A stretch of 64,000 bases of DNA from Rhodoglobus sp. (GTDB taxonomy: Bacteria; Actinomycetota; Actinomycetes; Actinomycetales; Microbacteriaceae): the NCBI GenBank assembly GCA_025463605.1, contig JAODAV010000020.1:1-64000 (forward strand), given 5' to 3'. Below are positions 8,982 through 17,356 of this stretch, one piece after another (the first letter of the stretch is position 1; each line of letters opens with the position of its first letter). Both the position numbers and the translations under genes were made by a program. The notes beneath the pieces are model-generated. The model saw nothing but the letters and a program-made list of their open reading frames with translations, searched no databases and had not been told where the DNA came from.

Positions 8982-9416
8982 TCATGTGGCCACGCTATCG
9001 AGCGTGAGCGGATCGATTCTCTTCAATCCGGGGATGCCGTCGAACGCCGTATCGGTGGAAGCGATCGACTCGATTCCGTACGCGATCGCCGTTGCGGCGT
9101 GCACGGCGTCTCGACTACGCATGGTGGGTATGCGCTCGATGAGATCGAGCGAGAGATCCAGGATCTCGCGGTCGAAGTACAGCACTGTGCACGCCGCGGT
9201 GATGTCTCGCCCGTCGGCGATGGCGTGATTGCGATCCCCCGTCTTGCGGAGCCGATGATGCACGAGCTCCTGAACCATCTCGACGCTCGCGTAGGCGCGG
9301 AACTCGCCCGCATTCGCGCGCGCGAGCAGTGAGCGGCATGGTTCGCGCCGCGGATCGTCTCCACCGAGCGCGTAGACCGTTACGGACGTGTCGAGCAGAA
9401 CGGCGTTGTCCATCAT
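8982..9416 (-). CDS. vapC: PIN-domain ribonuclease toxin, VapC family
   Basis: A 144-aa PIN domain, expected to cleave tRNA or rRNA when released from its antitoxin. Acidic active-site residues are visible: the first Asp in LLDTSVTVYAL near residue 9, Glu in VEMVQELVHH, and Asp in SRDAVHAATA, with a final STDTAFDGIPGLKRIDP strand. ATG 9416 overlaps the antitoxin stop (ATGA), giving coupled translation. The open frame continues upstream antisense to the antitoxin but has no conserved content there. Confidence 0.85.
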   Translation of the reverse strand: MMDNAVLLDTSVTVYALGGDDPRREPCRSLLARANAGEFRAYASVEMVQELVHHRLRKTGDRNHAIADGRDITAACTVLYFDREILDLSLDLIERIPTMRSRDAVHAATAIAYGIESIASTDTAFDGIPGLKRIDPLTLDSVAT

Positions 9417-9667
9417 GGAATCTGCCGTTCGAAAGAGTCCTTCTCCGCCTCCCAATCGATCTGCCCGCTGACCGGGTTCGCGTCTGCCCGAGCGAACAGT
9501 CGCGCCAACGCCTCCGATTGATTGGAGCGCCGGCGGCGTAGGCGCTCGTCGACGGCTTCCCGGATGATCGCCGCCACACTCCGACGTTCGTCTGCCGCCT
9601 CCTGCTCGAGGGCGGCGTATTGCGCGGGGTCGAAGAGGATCTGAACTCGTCGTTCCAGGGTCGCCAT
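9413..9667 (-). CDS. vapB: Ribbon-helix-helix antitoxin, VapB type
   Basis: An 84-residue protein. Residues 3-45 form a ribbon-helix-helix DNA-binding unit (ERRVQILFDPAQYAALEQEA, then RRSVAAIIREAVDERL), and the C-terminal tail DWEAEKDSFERQIP should wrap the toxin. ATG 9667 is preferred over 9673 because a TACAGT -10 box ends 6 nt before it, predicting a leaderless transcript. A dyad covering this start is a good autoregulatory site. Confidence 0.82.
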   Translation of the reverse strand: MATLERRVQILFDPAQYAALEQEAADERRSVAAIIREAVDERLRRRRSNQSEALARLFARADANPVSGQIDWEAEKDSFERQIP

Positions 9668-9668
9668 G

Positions 9669-9686
9669 CACATACTGTAACATGTG
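9669..9686 (-). promoter_or_regulatory. vapBC promoter and autoregulatory dyad
   Basis: CACAT-N8-ATGTG flanks the -10 box TACAGT (read on the minus strand, 9674-9679), so RHH binding would cover the promoter of the leaderless vapB. Confidence 0.5.
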
Positions 9687-9747
9687 TAGGTCTTTGACCT
9701 TCAGAGCACGAAATCCTCCGGCAACACAGCGCGATTAGAGTTGCCAC

Positions 9748-11355
9748 ATGGCTGACCTCTTCGATGGCTACGGCGCCACCGCCACGAAGAGCACAGGCAC
9801 GCCCGCGTGGGATGAGATGTTCGAGAAGCCGGGTTCGGCGCGAGTTTCGTATCGGGAGATCCACGCCGCTCTCGCGCAGATGACTCAGGATGAGCTGCGG
9901 GGCCGCACCGACGCACTCGCCAGCTCCTACCTCGCGCAGGGTGTCACTTTCGACTTCGCGGGCGAGGAGCGGCCCTTCCCGCTCGATGCCGTTCCGCGCG
10001 TCATCGACCAGGCCGAGTGGATGACCGTGGAGGCCGGCGTCAAGCAGCGCGTGCGGGCGCTCGAGGCGTTCCTCGCCGACATCTACGGTGACCAGGCGGC
10101 AGTGAAAGACGGCGTGATTCCGGCTCGGCTGGTTACCAGTTCGAGCCACTTCCATCGCGAGGCCGCCGGCATCGAGCCGGCCAATGGCGTGCGCATCCAG
10201 GTGTCGGGCATCGACCTCATCCGTGACGAGGCCGGCACGTGGCGGGTGCTCGAAGACAATGTGCGCGTACCCTCCGGCGTCAGCTACGTGATCTCCAACC
10301 GCCGGGTCATGGCGCAGACGCTGCCCGAGTTGTTCGTGTCGATGCGCGTGCGACCCGTGGGGGACTACCCGCACAAGCTGCTGCACGCGCTGCGGGCATC
10401 CGCCCCGCCCGGGGTCGAAGACCCGACCGTGGTCGTGCTCACGCCGGGTGTCTACAACTCCGCATACTTCGAGCACACGCTGCTTGCGCGCCTCATGGGC
10501 GTCGAACTCGTCGAGGGACGCGACCTGTTCTGCTCCGGCGGTCGGGTGTGGATGCGCACGACAGCCGGTCCGACGCGCGTCGACGTCATCTACCGCCGGG
10601 TCGACGACGAGTTTCTCGATCCGCTGCAGTTCCGCGCCGACTCGATGCTCGGCTCGCCCGGCCTGCTGCTCGCCGCGCGCCTCGGCAACGTGACGATCGC
10701 GAATGCCGTGGGCAATGGCGTGGCCGACGACAAGCTCGTGTACACCTACCTGCCCGAGCTCACGAAGTACTACCTCGGCGAAGAGCAGCTCATCCCCAAC
10801 GTGCAGACCTGGCGCCTGGAGGAGAAAGACCAACTCGAGGAGGTGCTCGACCGCCTCGATGAGCTCGTGGTCAAGCCCGTCGACGGGTCGGGTGGCAAGG
10901 GCCTCGTCATCGGGCCGGCAGCGTCCAAGGATGAACTCGCCGAGCTCAAGGGTCGGCTCCTGCGCGACCCCCGTGGCTGGATCGCGCAGCCGGTCGTGCA
11001 GTTGTCGACCATCCCGACACTCGTCGACGACGGGATGCGCCCGCGGCACGCCGACCTGAGGCCGTTCGCGGTCAACGACGGCCACGACGTGTGGGTGCTC
11101 CCCGGCGGGCTTACGCGAGTGGCGCTCCCCGAAGGCGAGCTCGTCGTCAACAGTTCGCAAGGCGGCGGGTCGAAAGACACGTGGGTGGTCGGGCAGGATC
11201 CGCTCACCGTCGCGCGCCACAGCATCCAGGGTCTCGTCGCCGGCCAGGCCTCGGCGACCGAAGCGACTCCCGTGGTGACTGCCGACCACCACGGGCAAGA
11301 CCACGGCCCACGCGACCGCCCGCTCGGCCACGGCCAGCAGGAGCAGCAGCAATGA
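9748..11355 (+). CDS. Circularly permuted type 2 ATP-grasp protein
   Basis: 535-aa member of the circularly permuted ATP-grasp family (DUF404/DUF407), predicted ATP-dependent carboxylate-amine ligase. Recognisable stretches are EWMTVEAGVKQRVRALEAFL, EDNVRVPSGVSYVISNRR, ERRDL-like VEGRDLFC, VKPVDGSGGKGLVIGP (ATP-binding loop) and QPVVQLSTIPTLVDD. The C-terminus ends in a low-complexity His/Gln-rich tail. A TAGAGT box ends 6 nt before the ATG, so the mRNA is probably leaderless. It heads a trio with alpha-E and transglutaminase genes predicted to make or modify a peptide; the product is unknown. Confidence 0.9.
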   Translation: MADLFDGYGATATKSTGTPAWDEMFEKPGSARVSYREIHAALAQMTQDELRGRTDALASSYLAQGVTFDFAGEERPFPLDAVPRVIDQAEWMTVEAGVKQRVRALEAFLADIYGDQAAVKDGVIPARLVTSSSHFHREAAGIEPANGVRIQVSGIDLIRDEAGTWRVLEDNVRVPSGVSYVISNRRVMAQTLPELFVSMRVRPVGDYPHKLLHALRASAPPGVEDPTVVVLTPGVYNSAYFEHTLLARLMGVELVEGRDLFCSGGRVWMRTTAGPTRVDVIYRRVDDEFLDPLQFRADSMLGSPGLLLAARLGNVTIANAVGNGVADDKLVYTYLPELTKYYLGEEQLIPNVQTWRLEEKDQLEEVLDRLDELVVKPVDGSGGKGLVIGPAASKDELAELKGRLLRDPRGWIAQPVVQLSTIPTLVDDGMRPRHADLRPFAVNDGHDVWVLPGGLTRVALPEGELVVNSSQGGGSKDTWVVGQDPLTVARHSIQGLVAGQASATEATPVVTADHHGQDHGPRDRPLGHGQQEQQQ

Positions 11356-11362
11356 AGACGCC

Positions 11363-12292
11363 ATGCTGAGCCGCATCGCCGAATCCCTGTTCTGGATCGG
11401 GCGCTACATCGAGCGCTCCGACGGCACCGCGCGCATCCTCGATGTTCACCTGCAGCTGCTGCTCGAGGACCCGTGGATCGAAGAGGACCTCGCGTGCCGT
11501 TCGCTCCTGAGTGTCATGGGGAGCGATGCACCAGAGGATACGACGCTCTCGCGCGAGGACATCCTCTCGATTCTCGCCGTGGACCGCTCCGAACCCGCGT
11601 CGATCGCCTACTCGCTCAATGCGGCCCGCGAGAACGCGAGGCGCGCGCGAGAGATCGTATCGACGGAGCTGTGGGAGTGCCTCAACACCACGCGCGCGCG
11701 CATGCCGCGGCGCGTTGCGAGCGACAAGGTTCACGAATTCTTCGCGTGGGTGCGGGAGCGCTCGGCGCTCGCGGTGGGAATCATCGAGTCGGCGACGAGT
11801 CGCGACGAGGCGTGGCAGTTCTTCACCCTCGGTCGTTCCATCGAACGCGCGGACATGACCGCTCGGTTGCTCGCGACCAGGAGCCTCACCGAGGCGAGCG
11901 GCCCGTCGTGGACGACGATCCTGCGCTCCTGCGGCGCGTATGAGGCGTATTTGCGCACCTACCGCGGCGTGCCGAGCGCCCGCAACGCGGCCGAATTCCT
12001 GTTGCTCGACCGTCTGTTCCCGCGCAGCATCCTGTTCTCTGTCACCCGCGCGGAGCAGTGCATGCGCGACCTCGAGCCACGCTCCGACCGTGTCGGCGTA
12101 TCCGACCAGGCCCAGCGCCTGCTCGGCCAGATCCGCAGCGAGCTCGAGTACCGGCCGATCAACGAGATTCTCGTTGATCTCTCCCTGCACATGGACAACG
12201 TGCAGCTCGCGACGAGCGCAGCATCCGAGGCGATCCGCCAGCGCTACTTCCCCACCAATGCGGCGCCGAGCTGGGTGGGGGAGACGAGTTGA
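11363..12292 (+). CDS. Alpha-E domain protein (DUF403)
   Basis: 309 aa, all-helical alpha-E family, nearly always encoded beside the permuted ATP-grasp enzyme. The N-terminus LSRIAESLFWIGRYIERSDG is the family hallmark, followed by ARENARRAREIVSTELWECLN and FFTLGRSIERADMTARLLATR. No enzymatic motif is known; it may be a scaffold or recognition subunit. Starts 7 bp after the ATP-grasp stop and overlaps the transglutaminase start. Confidence 0.9.
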   Translation: MLSRIAESLFWIGRYIERSDGTARILDVHLQLLLEDPWIEEDLACRSLLSVMGSDAPEDTTLSREDILSILAVDRSEPASIAYSLNAARENARRAREIVSTELWECLNTTRARMPRRVASDKVHEFFAWVRERSALAVGIIESATSRDEAWQFFTLGRSIERADMTARLLATRSLTEASGPSWTTILRSCGAYEAYLRTYRGVPSARNAAEFLLLDRLFPRSILFSVTRAEQCMRDLEPRSDRVGVSDQAQRLLGQIRSELEYRPINEILVDLSLHMDNVQLATSAASEAIRQRYFPTNAAPSWVGETS

Positions 12293-13137
12293 ATCGCCTC
12301 CGCATCAGGCACATGACGGGTTTCCACTACGGCGGCGATGTCACGGCTTCGTACAACGAAGCACGCATGCTGCCCGTGAGCTCAGAGGGCCAGCTCGTGC
12401 TGTACTCCAACCTCGAGATACTGCCGATGTCCAGTCACCACAGCTACGTGGACTACTGGGGTTCGCGCGTGTCTTCGTTCGAGATCCTCACACCTCACAG
12501 AGAACTGTCGCTCTCGGCGACGAGTCTCGTGGAGGTACGCCCCCGGGCCCACAACGACACGGAGGTGGGCTGGCACGAGCTCGCGCTCGCGGTCGAGCTC
12601 ACGACGGACACCGTCGAGCAGCTCAAGCAGACTCGTCGCACCGCACCGCCCGTGGAGGTCGTCGATCTCGCCCGCGGGATTGCAGCGAGAACCCCGGATG
12701 CCTGTGCCGCCGCCCTCGAGATCTGCAGGGCGATCGGCTCGGCCATGGAGTACATGCAGGGCGTGACTGGTGTTCACTCCACCGCGGCGGAAGCGTGGGC
12801 GGTGCGCAAGGGCGTCTGCCAGGACATCACCCATCTGGCCCTCGGGGCGCTTCGCGCCGTCGGCGTGCCGGCGCGGTACGTGTCCGGGTACCTGCACCCG
12901 CGACCCAACGCCGCAATCGGCGAGACCGTCGCGGGCGAGTCGCACGCGTGGGTGGAGTGGTTCTGCGGCGACGAGTGGCGCGGCTTCGATCCGACCAACA
13001 GCATCGACATCGGTGACCGCCACGTGCTCGTCGGCCGCGGCCGCGACTACAACGATGTGCCTCCGCTGCGCGGGGTATACGCAGGCCCGTTCGGCTCGAC
13101 CCTGTTCGTGAAGGTCGAGATCACGCGCGAGGCTTAG
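12289..13137 (+). CDS. Transglutaminase-like cysteine peptidase family protein
   Basis: 282 aa. Catalytic triad candidates are all visible: Cys in VRKGVCQDITH, His in GESHAWVEWF and Asp in GFDPTNS. The N-terminal beta-domain (MTGFHYGGDVTASYNEARM) is the Bact_transglu_N type that accompanies this locus. A TTG start overlaps the alpha-E stop (TTGA). Possible roles are amidation, crosslinking or cleavage of a peptide made by the ATP-grasp partner. The stop overlaps the convergent MFS gene stop. Confidence 0.9.
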   Translation: MNRLRIRHMTGFHYGGDVTASYNEARMLPVSSEGQLVLYSNLEILPMSSHHSYVDYWGSRVSSFEILTPHRELSLSATSLVEVRPRAHNDTEVGWHELALAVELTTDTVEQLKQTRRTAPPVEVVDLARGIAARTPDACAAALEICRAIGSAMEYMQGVTGVHSTAAEAWAVRKGVCQDITHLALGALRAVGVPARYVSGYLHPRPNAAIGETVAGESHAWVEWFCGDEWRGFDPTNSIDIGDRHVLVGRGRDYNDVPPLRGVYAGPFGSTLFVKVEITREA

Positions 13138-14459
13138 CTCGCTCTTCGCGCGACGGTTTCTGTGATCGCGATCTCCTGGGTGGCGAGTTCCCGGTCTTGC
13201 GTCTCGGCGGACCTGAGCCGGAGCCGCCAACGCACCTCCGAGTCCCAGTGCAGGCGCAGGTTGCGTGATCGCGCGATCCAGATGACGGCCACGACTGCCG
13301 CACAGATTCCGGATGCCGCGGCGATGGCCAGCGACCACCGGGGTCCGAAGTGGTTGGCGACGAGGCCCACGACGGGGGCCCCGATCGGCGTGCCTCCGGA
13401 GAAGATCGCCATGTAGATCGCCATCACACGACCGCGCATGCTCGGCTCGGTGGTGGTCTGCACGTAGGCGTTGGCGGTGCTCATGATCGTCATGGACGCG
13501 ATGCCCACGATCACGAGCGAGGCTCCGAAGGTCCAGTAGGTCGGCGTGAGTGCAGCGAGTATGCAGGCGACGCCGAACGCGCTTGCCGCGATCACGATTA
13601 CCCCGAACCGCGGGCGCTCGCGCCGCGCGGCAAGGAGCGAGCCAACCAGGGCGCCGATGGCGAGGATCGACGACAACAGCCCGAATCCGCTCGCGCCCTG
13701 ACCGAACTCGATGGTCGACATCGTCGAGATGAAAACCGGGAAGTTGAAGCCGAAGGTGCCGACGAGAAACACCATCGCGAGCACGACGAGAATGTCGGGT
13801 CGCGAGCCGACGTATCGCATCCCATCCCGGATCTGGCCGCGCGCTCTGGTCAGCTTCGGCGCGGCACGCAGCTGCTTGCGCCGGATGAGGGCGAGCGAGC
13901 TGATGACACCGGCGTACGAGAGGGCGTTCACGAGGAACACCGGCCCGGCGCCGATGAGGGCGACGAGCACACCTGCGACCGCGGGCCCCACGAGCCGAGC
14001 CGCCTGGAAGGAGGTCGCGTTCAATGCGACGGCATTGGACAGGTCGGCGTCGTCGACGAGCTCGGACACGAATGCCTGGCGCGCCGGACCGTCGATGGCG
14101 GTCACGACGCCGAGCAGCAGCGCGAAGACGTACACGTGCCAGAGCTGAACAGCTCCCGAGATCACGAGGATGCCCAGGCCGAGCGCGAGCGCGGCCGAGA
14201 GCCCCTGCGTCCACAGCAGCAGTCGCTTGCGATCGAACCGGTCGGCCATGAGCCCGGAAACGGGCATGAGCAGTAGAAGCGGTCCGAACTGCAGGGCCAT
14301 GGTGATTCCGACCGCCGCAGCGTCGTGGTCTGTGAGTTCGGTCAGTACGATCCAGTCCTGGGCCGTTCGCTGCATCCAGGCCCCCGTGTTGGAGACGAAC
14401 GCCCCCGCGAACCACAGGCGGTAGTTGATCACCCGAAGGGAGCGGAACATCGCGCTCAC
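13134..14459 (-). CDS. MFS transporter (EntS/enterobactin-exporter-like)
   Basis: About 441 aa with 12 predicted membrane helices, MFS_3 type. Typical segments are the N-terminal FRSLRVINYRLWFAGAFVSN, TAQDWIVL, the loop DRFDRKRLLL (motif A) and RGRVMAIYMAIFSGGTPIGAP in the second half. GTG 14459 overlaps the MarR stop (GTGA); the ATG at 14450 is an alternative. A charged cytosolic tail follows the last helix. Probably an exporter of a toxic compound sensed by the coupled MarR protein; substrate unknown. Confidence 0.87.
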   Translation of the reverse strand: MSAMFRSLRVINYRLWFAGAFVSNTGAWMQRTAQDWIVLTELTDHDAAAVGITMALQFGPLLLLMPVSGLMADRFDRKRLLLWTQGLSAALALGLGILVISGAVQLWHVYVFALLLGVVTAIDGPARQAFVSELVDDADLSNAVALNATSFQAARLVGPAVAGVLVALIGAGPVFLVNALSYAGVISSLALIRRKQLRAAPKLTRARGQIRDGMRYVGSRPDILVVLAMVFLVGTFGFNFPVFISTMSTIEFGQGASGFGLLSSILAIGALVGSLLAARRERPRFGVIVIAASAFGVACILAALTPTYWTFGASLVIVGIASMTIMSTANAYVQTTTEPSMRGRVMAIYMAIFSGGTPIGAPVVGLVANHFGPRWSLAIAAASGICAAVVAVIWIARSRNLRLHWDSEVRWRLRLRSAETQDRELATQEIAITETVARRAS

Positions 14460-14884
14460 GAGTCGGCGAGCTTCTGCATGATGGGGGCAGCAGCCTCGAG
14501 AGCTGCACGCTCCTGCGGCGTGAGCTCGTTGACCTGGCGCGCGAACCATGCCACACGGCGGCGCTTGGTCTCGCGCGCGATCTCCGCCCCCGCGTCGGTG
14601 GCTTCTATCAGCACCTTGCGCCCGTCCTCCGGAGTACTGCTGCGGAGGGCAAGGCCGGCTTCGACGAGCGCGTTGACCGTGCGGTTCATCGACGGAGGGG
14701 TGACCCGCTCCCGCTCGCTGAGAGAGCCGAGAGTCTGGGCCCCGTCTTTCCACAGGGAGAAGAGCACGGACAGCTGGCCGTCGGTGACGTCGTCGCCGAC
14801 GCGCTCGAGGCGGATGCGGCGTGCCAGCCTCCCTATCGCAAGACGGAGATCGTCGAAGTGGTACTCGTCGGTCTCGCTGTCCAT
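14456..14884 (-). CDS. MarR-family transcriptional regulator
   Basis: 142 aa. Winged helix at about 35-105: LSVLFSLWKDGAQTLGSLSERERVTPPSMNRTVNALVEAGLALRS contains the recognition helix, followed by the wing EDGRKVLIEATDAG. Flanking helices would form the dimer interface. Translationally coupled to the downstream exporter, so it most likely represses both genes from the dyad at 14891-14920 until a ligand binds. Confidence 0.88.
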   Translation of the reverse strand: MDSETDEYHFDDLRLAIGRLARRIRLERVGDDVTDGQLSVLFSLWKDGAQTLGSLSERERVTPPSMNRTVNALVEAGLALRSSTPEDGRKVLIEATDAGAEIARETKRRRVAWFARQVNELTPQERAALEAAAPIMQKLADS

Positions 14885-14890
14885 GATTAC

Positions 14891-14920
14891 TTAGCATAGC
14901 AAATTAGCCTTGCTAACTAA
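14891..14920 (-). promoter_or_regulatory. MarR operator candidate overlapping the marR promoter
   Basis: TAGCAA (14897-14902) and TTGCTA (14910-14915) form an inverted repeat, with a further TTAGCA at the left. On the minus strand TATGCT (14893-14898) is a -10 candidate 8 nt before the start codon. The AT-rich TTAGC pattern also partly resembles an iron-regulator box, so either assignment is possible. Confidence 0.5.
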
Positions 14921-14971
14921 AATCTGCCCGAGCGGCCCACGCCGTACTATGGGGCTGAGCGAGGAGGCTCG

Positions 14972-15850
14972 GTGCCCAAGTCGACAGTGTCCAGAAGCGA
15001 TCACACGTTCACCGATGCCCAGGGCGTCACGATCCACTACTACGTATGGAAAGCGGCGAACCCGAAGGGCATCGTGCAGATCACGCACGGGCTCGGCGAG
15101 CACGCCCTGCGGTACGAGCGCCTCGCCCAGGAACTTGTCGCAGCGGGCTACACCGTCTACGCCGACGACCATAGGGGTCACGGAGCGACTGGTCTCGAGC
15201 AGTACGGCGGCGACGCCTCGCGGCTTGGCAAGCTCGGCCGCGGTGGCTTGCGCGCGACGATCAACGGCATCCGGCACTTCACGGCACTCATCCGCCGCGA
15301 GAACCCGGATCTGCCCCTGGCCGCGATCGGGCAGTCGTGGGGCTCGCTCATGCTGCAGAAGATCATCAACGGCAACGCCAACGACTTCGACGCAGTCGTG
15401 CTCGCCGGCACGGCATACCGCACCTTCCGCGACATGAACAGCGGCGATCTCAACAAGAGGCACAAGCACCTCGGAACCACCGGCAACGAATGGCTCAGCC
15501 GTGACCCGGCAGTCGCGCAGGCGTTCTCCGACGATCCGCTCACGTTCTACGCAGACGCGAAGAGACTCTTCGGCATTCCCGACGGGCTTCGCCTGCTCGG
15601 CCGCCCGTCGAAGAAAGTGGAGCGCGACGTTCCCGTTCTGATCATGATCGGTAGCGAGGATTCACTCGGAGGCGAGAAGAGCATCGCCAAGCTCGCGGCG
15701 TCGTACGTCACCCGGTCGAGACTCACCGACGTGCAGGCGATCGTCTATCCGGATGCGCGCCACGAGGTCTTCAACGAAACGAACCGCGACGAGGTGGTCG
15801 CCGACCTCATCTCGTGGCTCGACTCCCGGCTGGCACCGCGAGCCCAGTGA
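14972..15850 (+). CDS. Alpha/beta hydrolase, monoacylglycerol-lipase-like
   Basis: 292 aa, serine aminopeptidase S33/Hydrolase_4 fold. The oxyanion region is THGLGEHALRYERLAQEL, the nucleophile elbow GQSWGS, the acid candidate lies in GSEDSLGG and the His in YPDARHEVFNET, the last matching bacterial monoglyceride lipases. GTG 14972 follows GAGGAGG. Its stop is overlapped by the HIT-protein start, so the two are co-translated. Likely lipid ester hydrolysis; exact substrate unknown. Confidence 0.87.
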   Translation: MPKSTVSRSDHTFTDAQGVTIHYYVWKAANPKGIVQITHGLGEHALRYERLAQELVAAGYTVYADDHRGHGATGLEQYGGDASRLGKLGRGGLRATINGIRHFTALIRRENPDLPLAAIGQSWGSLMLQKIINGNANDFDAVVLAGTAYRTFRDMNSGDLNKRHKHLGTTGNEWLSRDPAVAQAFSDDPLTFYADAKRLFGIPDGLRLLGRPSKKVERDVPVLIMIGSEDSLGGEKSIAKLAASYVTRSRLTDVQAIVYPDARHEVFNETNRDEVVADLISWLDSRLAPRAQ

Positions 15851-16275
15851 GCTCGATCTTCACCGAGATTCTCCACGGCCGCTCGCCGGGTCGATTCGTC
15901 TGGCGGGATGACTCCTGCTTCGCGATCCTCACGATCGAGCCGCGCAAGCCCGGCCACACCCTCGTAATCCCGCGAGTCGAGGTGGACCGCTGGACCGACC
16001 TCCCCGAAGAGCTCGCGCTGCACGTCTTCCGGGTGGGCCGACTCATCGGCCTCGCCCAGCAGGAGGAGTGGGACTCGCCGCGCGTCGGGCTCATGTACGA
16101 GGGATACATGGTGCGGCACGCGCACCTTCATGTCTGGCCGTCGTGGACCGTCTTCGAGTACAGCCACACGGGCATCCATCGCGCACCCGATCATGCCGAG
16201 CTCGACGAGGCCGCCGACCGCCTACGCAACCGCCTGCGACTGCAGGGGCACGGGGAGCATGTGCCCGACAGTTAG
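15847..16275 (+). CDS. HIT-family (histidine triad) protein
   Basis: 142 aa from GTG 15847, which overlaps the upstream stop (GTGA). Carries RKPGHTLVIPRVEVDRWTDL and the histidine triad HAHLHVWP (HxHxHxx), the nucleotide-phosphate-binding active site. The family hydrolyses nucleotide phosphoramidates or dinucleotides; the Trp in the last position of the triad motif is less common than Ile or Val. Co-transcribed with the lipase-like gene. Confidence 0.86.
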   Translation: MSSIFTEILHGRSPGRFVWRDDSCFAILTIEPRKPGHTLVIPRVEVDRWTDLPEELALHVFRVGRLIGLAQQEEWDSPRVGLMYEGYMVRHAHLHVWPSWTVFEYSHTGIHRAPDHAELDEAADRLRNRLRLQGHGEHVPDS

Positions 16276-16290
16276 GCTTGCCTAATCGTT
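16272..16290 (+). promoter_or_regulatory. DtxR/IdeR-type iron box
   Basis: TTAGGCTTGCCTAA (16272-16285) is a 6-2-6 palindrome that fits the left and centre of the 19-bp actinobacterial DtxR/IdeR consensus (13 of 19 by eye). It lies 21-35 bp before the lplA ATG, covering the expected promoter, so the lplA-fecCD-ABC operon is probably repressed by Fe(II)-DtxR. Confidence 0.72.
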
Positions 16291-16306
16291 TTCTAGGAAG
16301 GTCACC

Positions 16307-17356
16307 ATGCACGGCGAGTTCAAGGTTCCCGGCGGCAAGCTCGTGGTCGTCGACCTCGAAGTCGTAGACGGCCGCATCGCCGATTTCCGCCTCGCCGGGG
16401 ACTTCTTCCTCGAACCCGACAGCGCCCTCGAGGCTATCAACGCCGCAGTCAACGGGCTGCCCGCGGATCTCGACGCGCAGAAGGTCGCCGCCGCGGTGCG
16501 CGATGGACTGCCCGAGGATGCCGTGCTCCTCGGTTTCTCGCCCGAAGCCGTCGCCACCACCATCCGCCGTGCCATGCAGAAGGCCACGAGCTGGCGGGAC
16601 TACGAGTGGCAGCTCATCCAGGGTCCCCCGGTCAAGCCCGTGTTGCAGATGGCTCTGGACCAGGTGCTCGCGGAGGAAGTCGGCGAGGGCCGACGCAAGC
16701 CCACGCTGCGCATCTGGGAGTGGGACAGTCCCGCCGTCGTGATCGGCAGCTTCCAGTCGGTGAAGAACGAGGTCGATCTCGAGAACGCCGAGAAGTATGG
16801 CTTCGAGGTCGTGCGCCGCATCTCGGGGGGTGGCGCGATGTTCATGGAGGCTGGCTCCGTCATCACGTACTCGATCTACGCGCCCACCGAGCTCGTGCAG
16901 GGCATGAGCTTCGCGGACTCCTACGCGTTCCTCGACGAATGGGTGATCGTGGCCCTCAAGTCCCTGGGCATCGAGGCGAGCTACCAGCCGCTCAACGACA
17001 TCACGAGTCCCACGGGCAAGATCGGCGGCGCCGCCCAGAAGAGACTCGGCAGCGGCGCGGTGCTGCACCACGTCACCATGAGCTACGACATGGACGGCGA
17101 CAAGATGGTGCAAGTGCTCCGCATTGGTCGCGAGAAGATGAGCGACAAGGGCACGAAGAGCGCCAATAAGCGCGTCGATCCGCTGCGCAGGCAGACCGGA
17201 CTGAGCCGCTCCGAGATCCTCGAGCGAATGATCGCCACGTTCACCGGCCTGTACGGCTCGACCCCGAGCGAGATCACCCCGGAGGAGTTCGCCAAGGCGG
17301 AGGCCCTCGTTGCCGAGAAGTTCGGCACCGAGGAGTGGCTCCAGCGCGTTCCTTGA
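16307..17356 (+). CDS. Lipoate-protein ligase A family protein (accessory domain N-terminal)
   Basis: 349 aa. Residues 1-90 match the small lipoate-ligase accessory domain that is C-terminal in E. coli LplA (GEFKVPGGKLVVVDLEV start); residues 95-345 form the catalytic BPL/LplA domain, with RRISGGGAMFMEAGSVITYS as the RRxxGGGxVxxD-like motif and the lysine-bearing loop TGKIGGAAQKR. The domain order is therefore permuted, as in some actinobacterial homologs. ATG preceded by AGGAAGG. It may attach lipoate or octanoate to dehydrogenase complexes or have a specialised role; it sits behind an iron box and is coupled to a FecCD permease. Confidence 0.85.
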   Translation: MHGEFKVPGGKLVVVDLEVVDGRIADFRLAGDFFLEPDSALEAINAAVNGLPADLDAQKVAAAVRDGLPEDAVLLGFSPEAVATTIRRAMQKATSWRDYEWQLIQGPPVKPVLQMALDQVLAEEVGEGRRKPTLRIWEWDSPAVVIGSFQSVKNEVDLENAEKYGFEVVRRISGGGAMFMEAGSVITYSIYAPTELVQGMSFADSYAFLDEWVIVALKSLGIEASYQPLNDITSPTGKIGGAAQKRLGSGAVLHHVTMSYDMDGDKMVQVLRIGREKMSDKGTKSANKRVDPLRRQTGLSRSEILERMIATFTGLYGSTPSEITPEEFAKAEALVAEKFGTEEWLQRVP

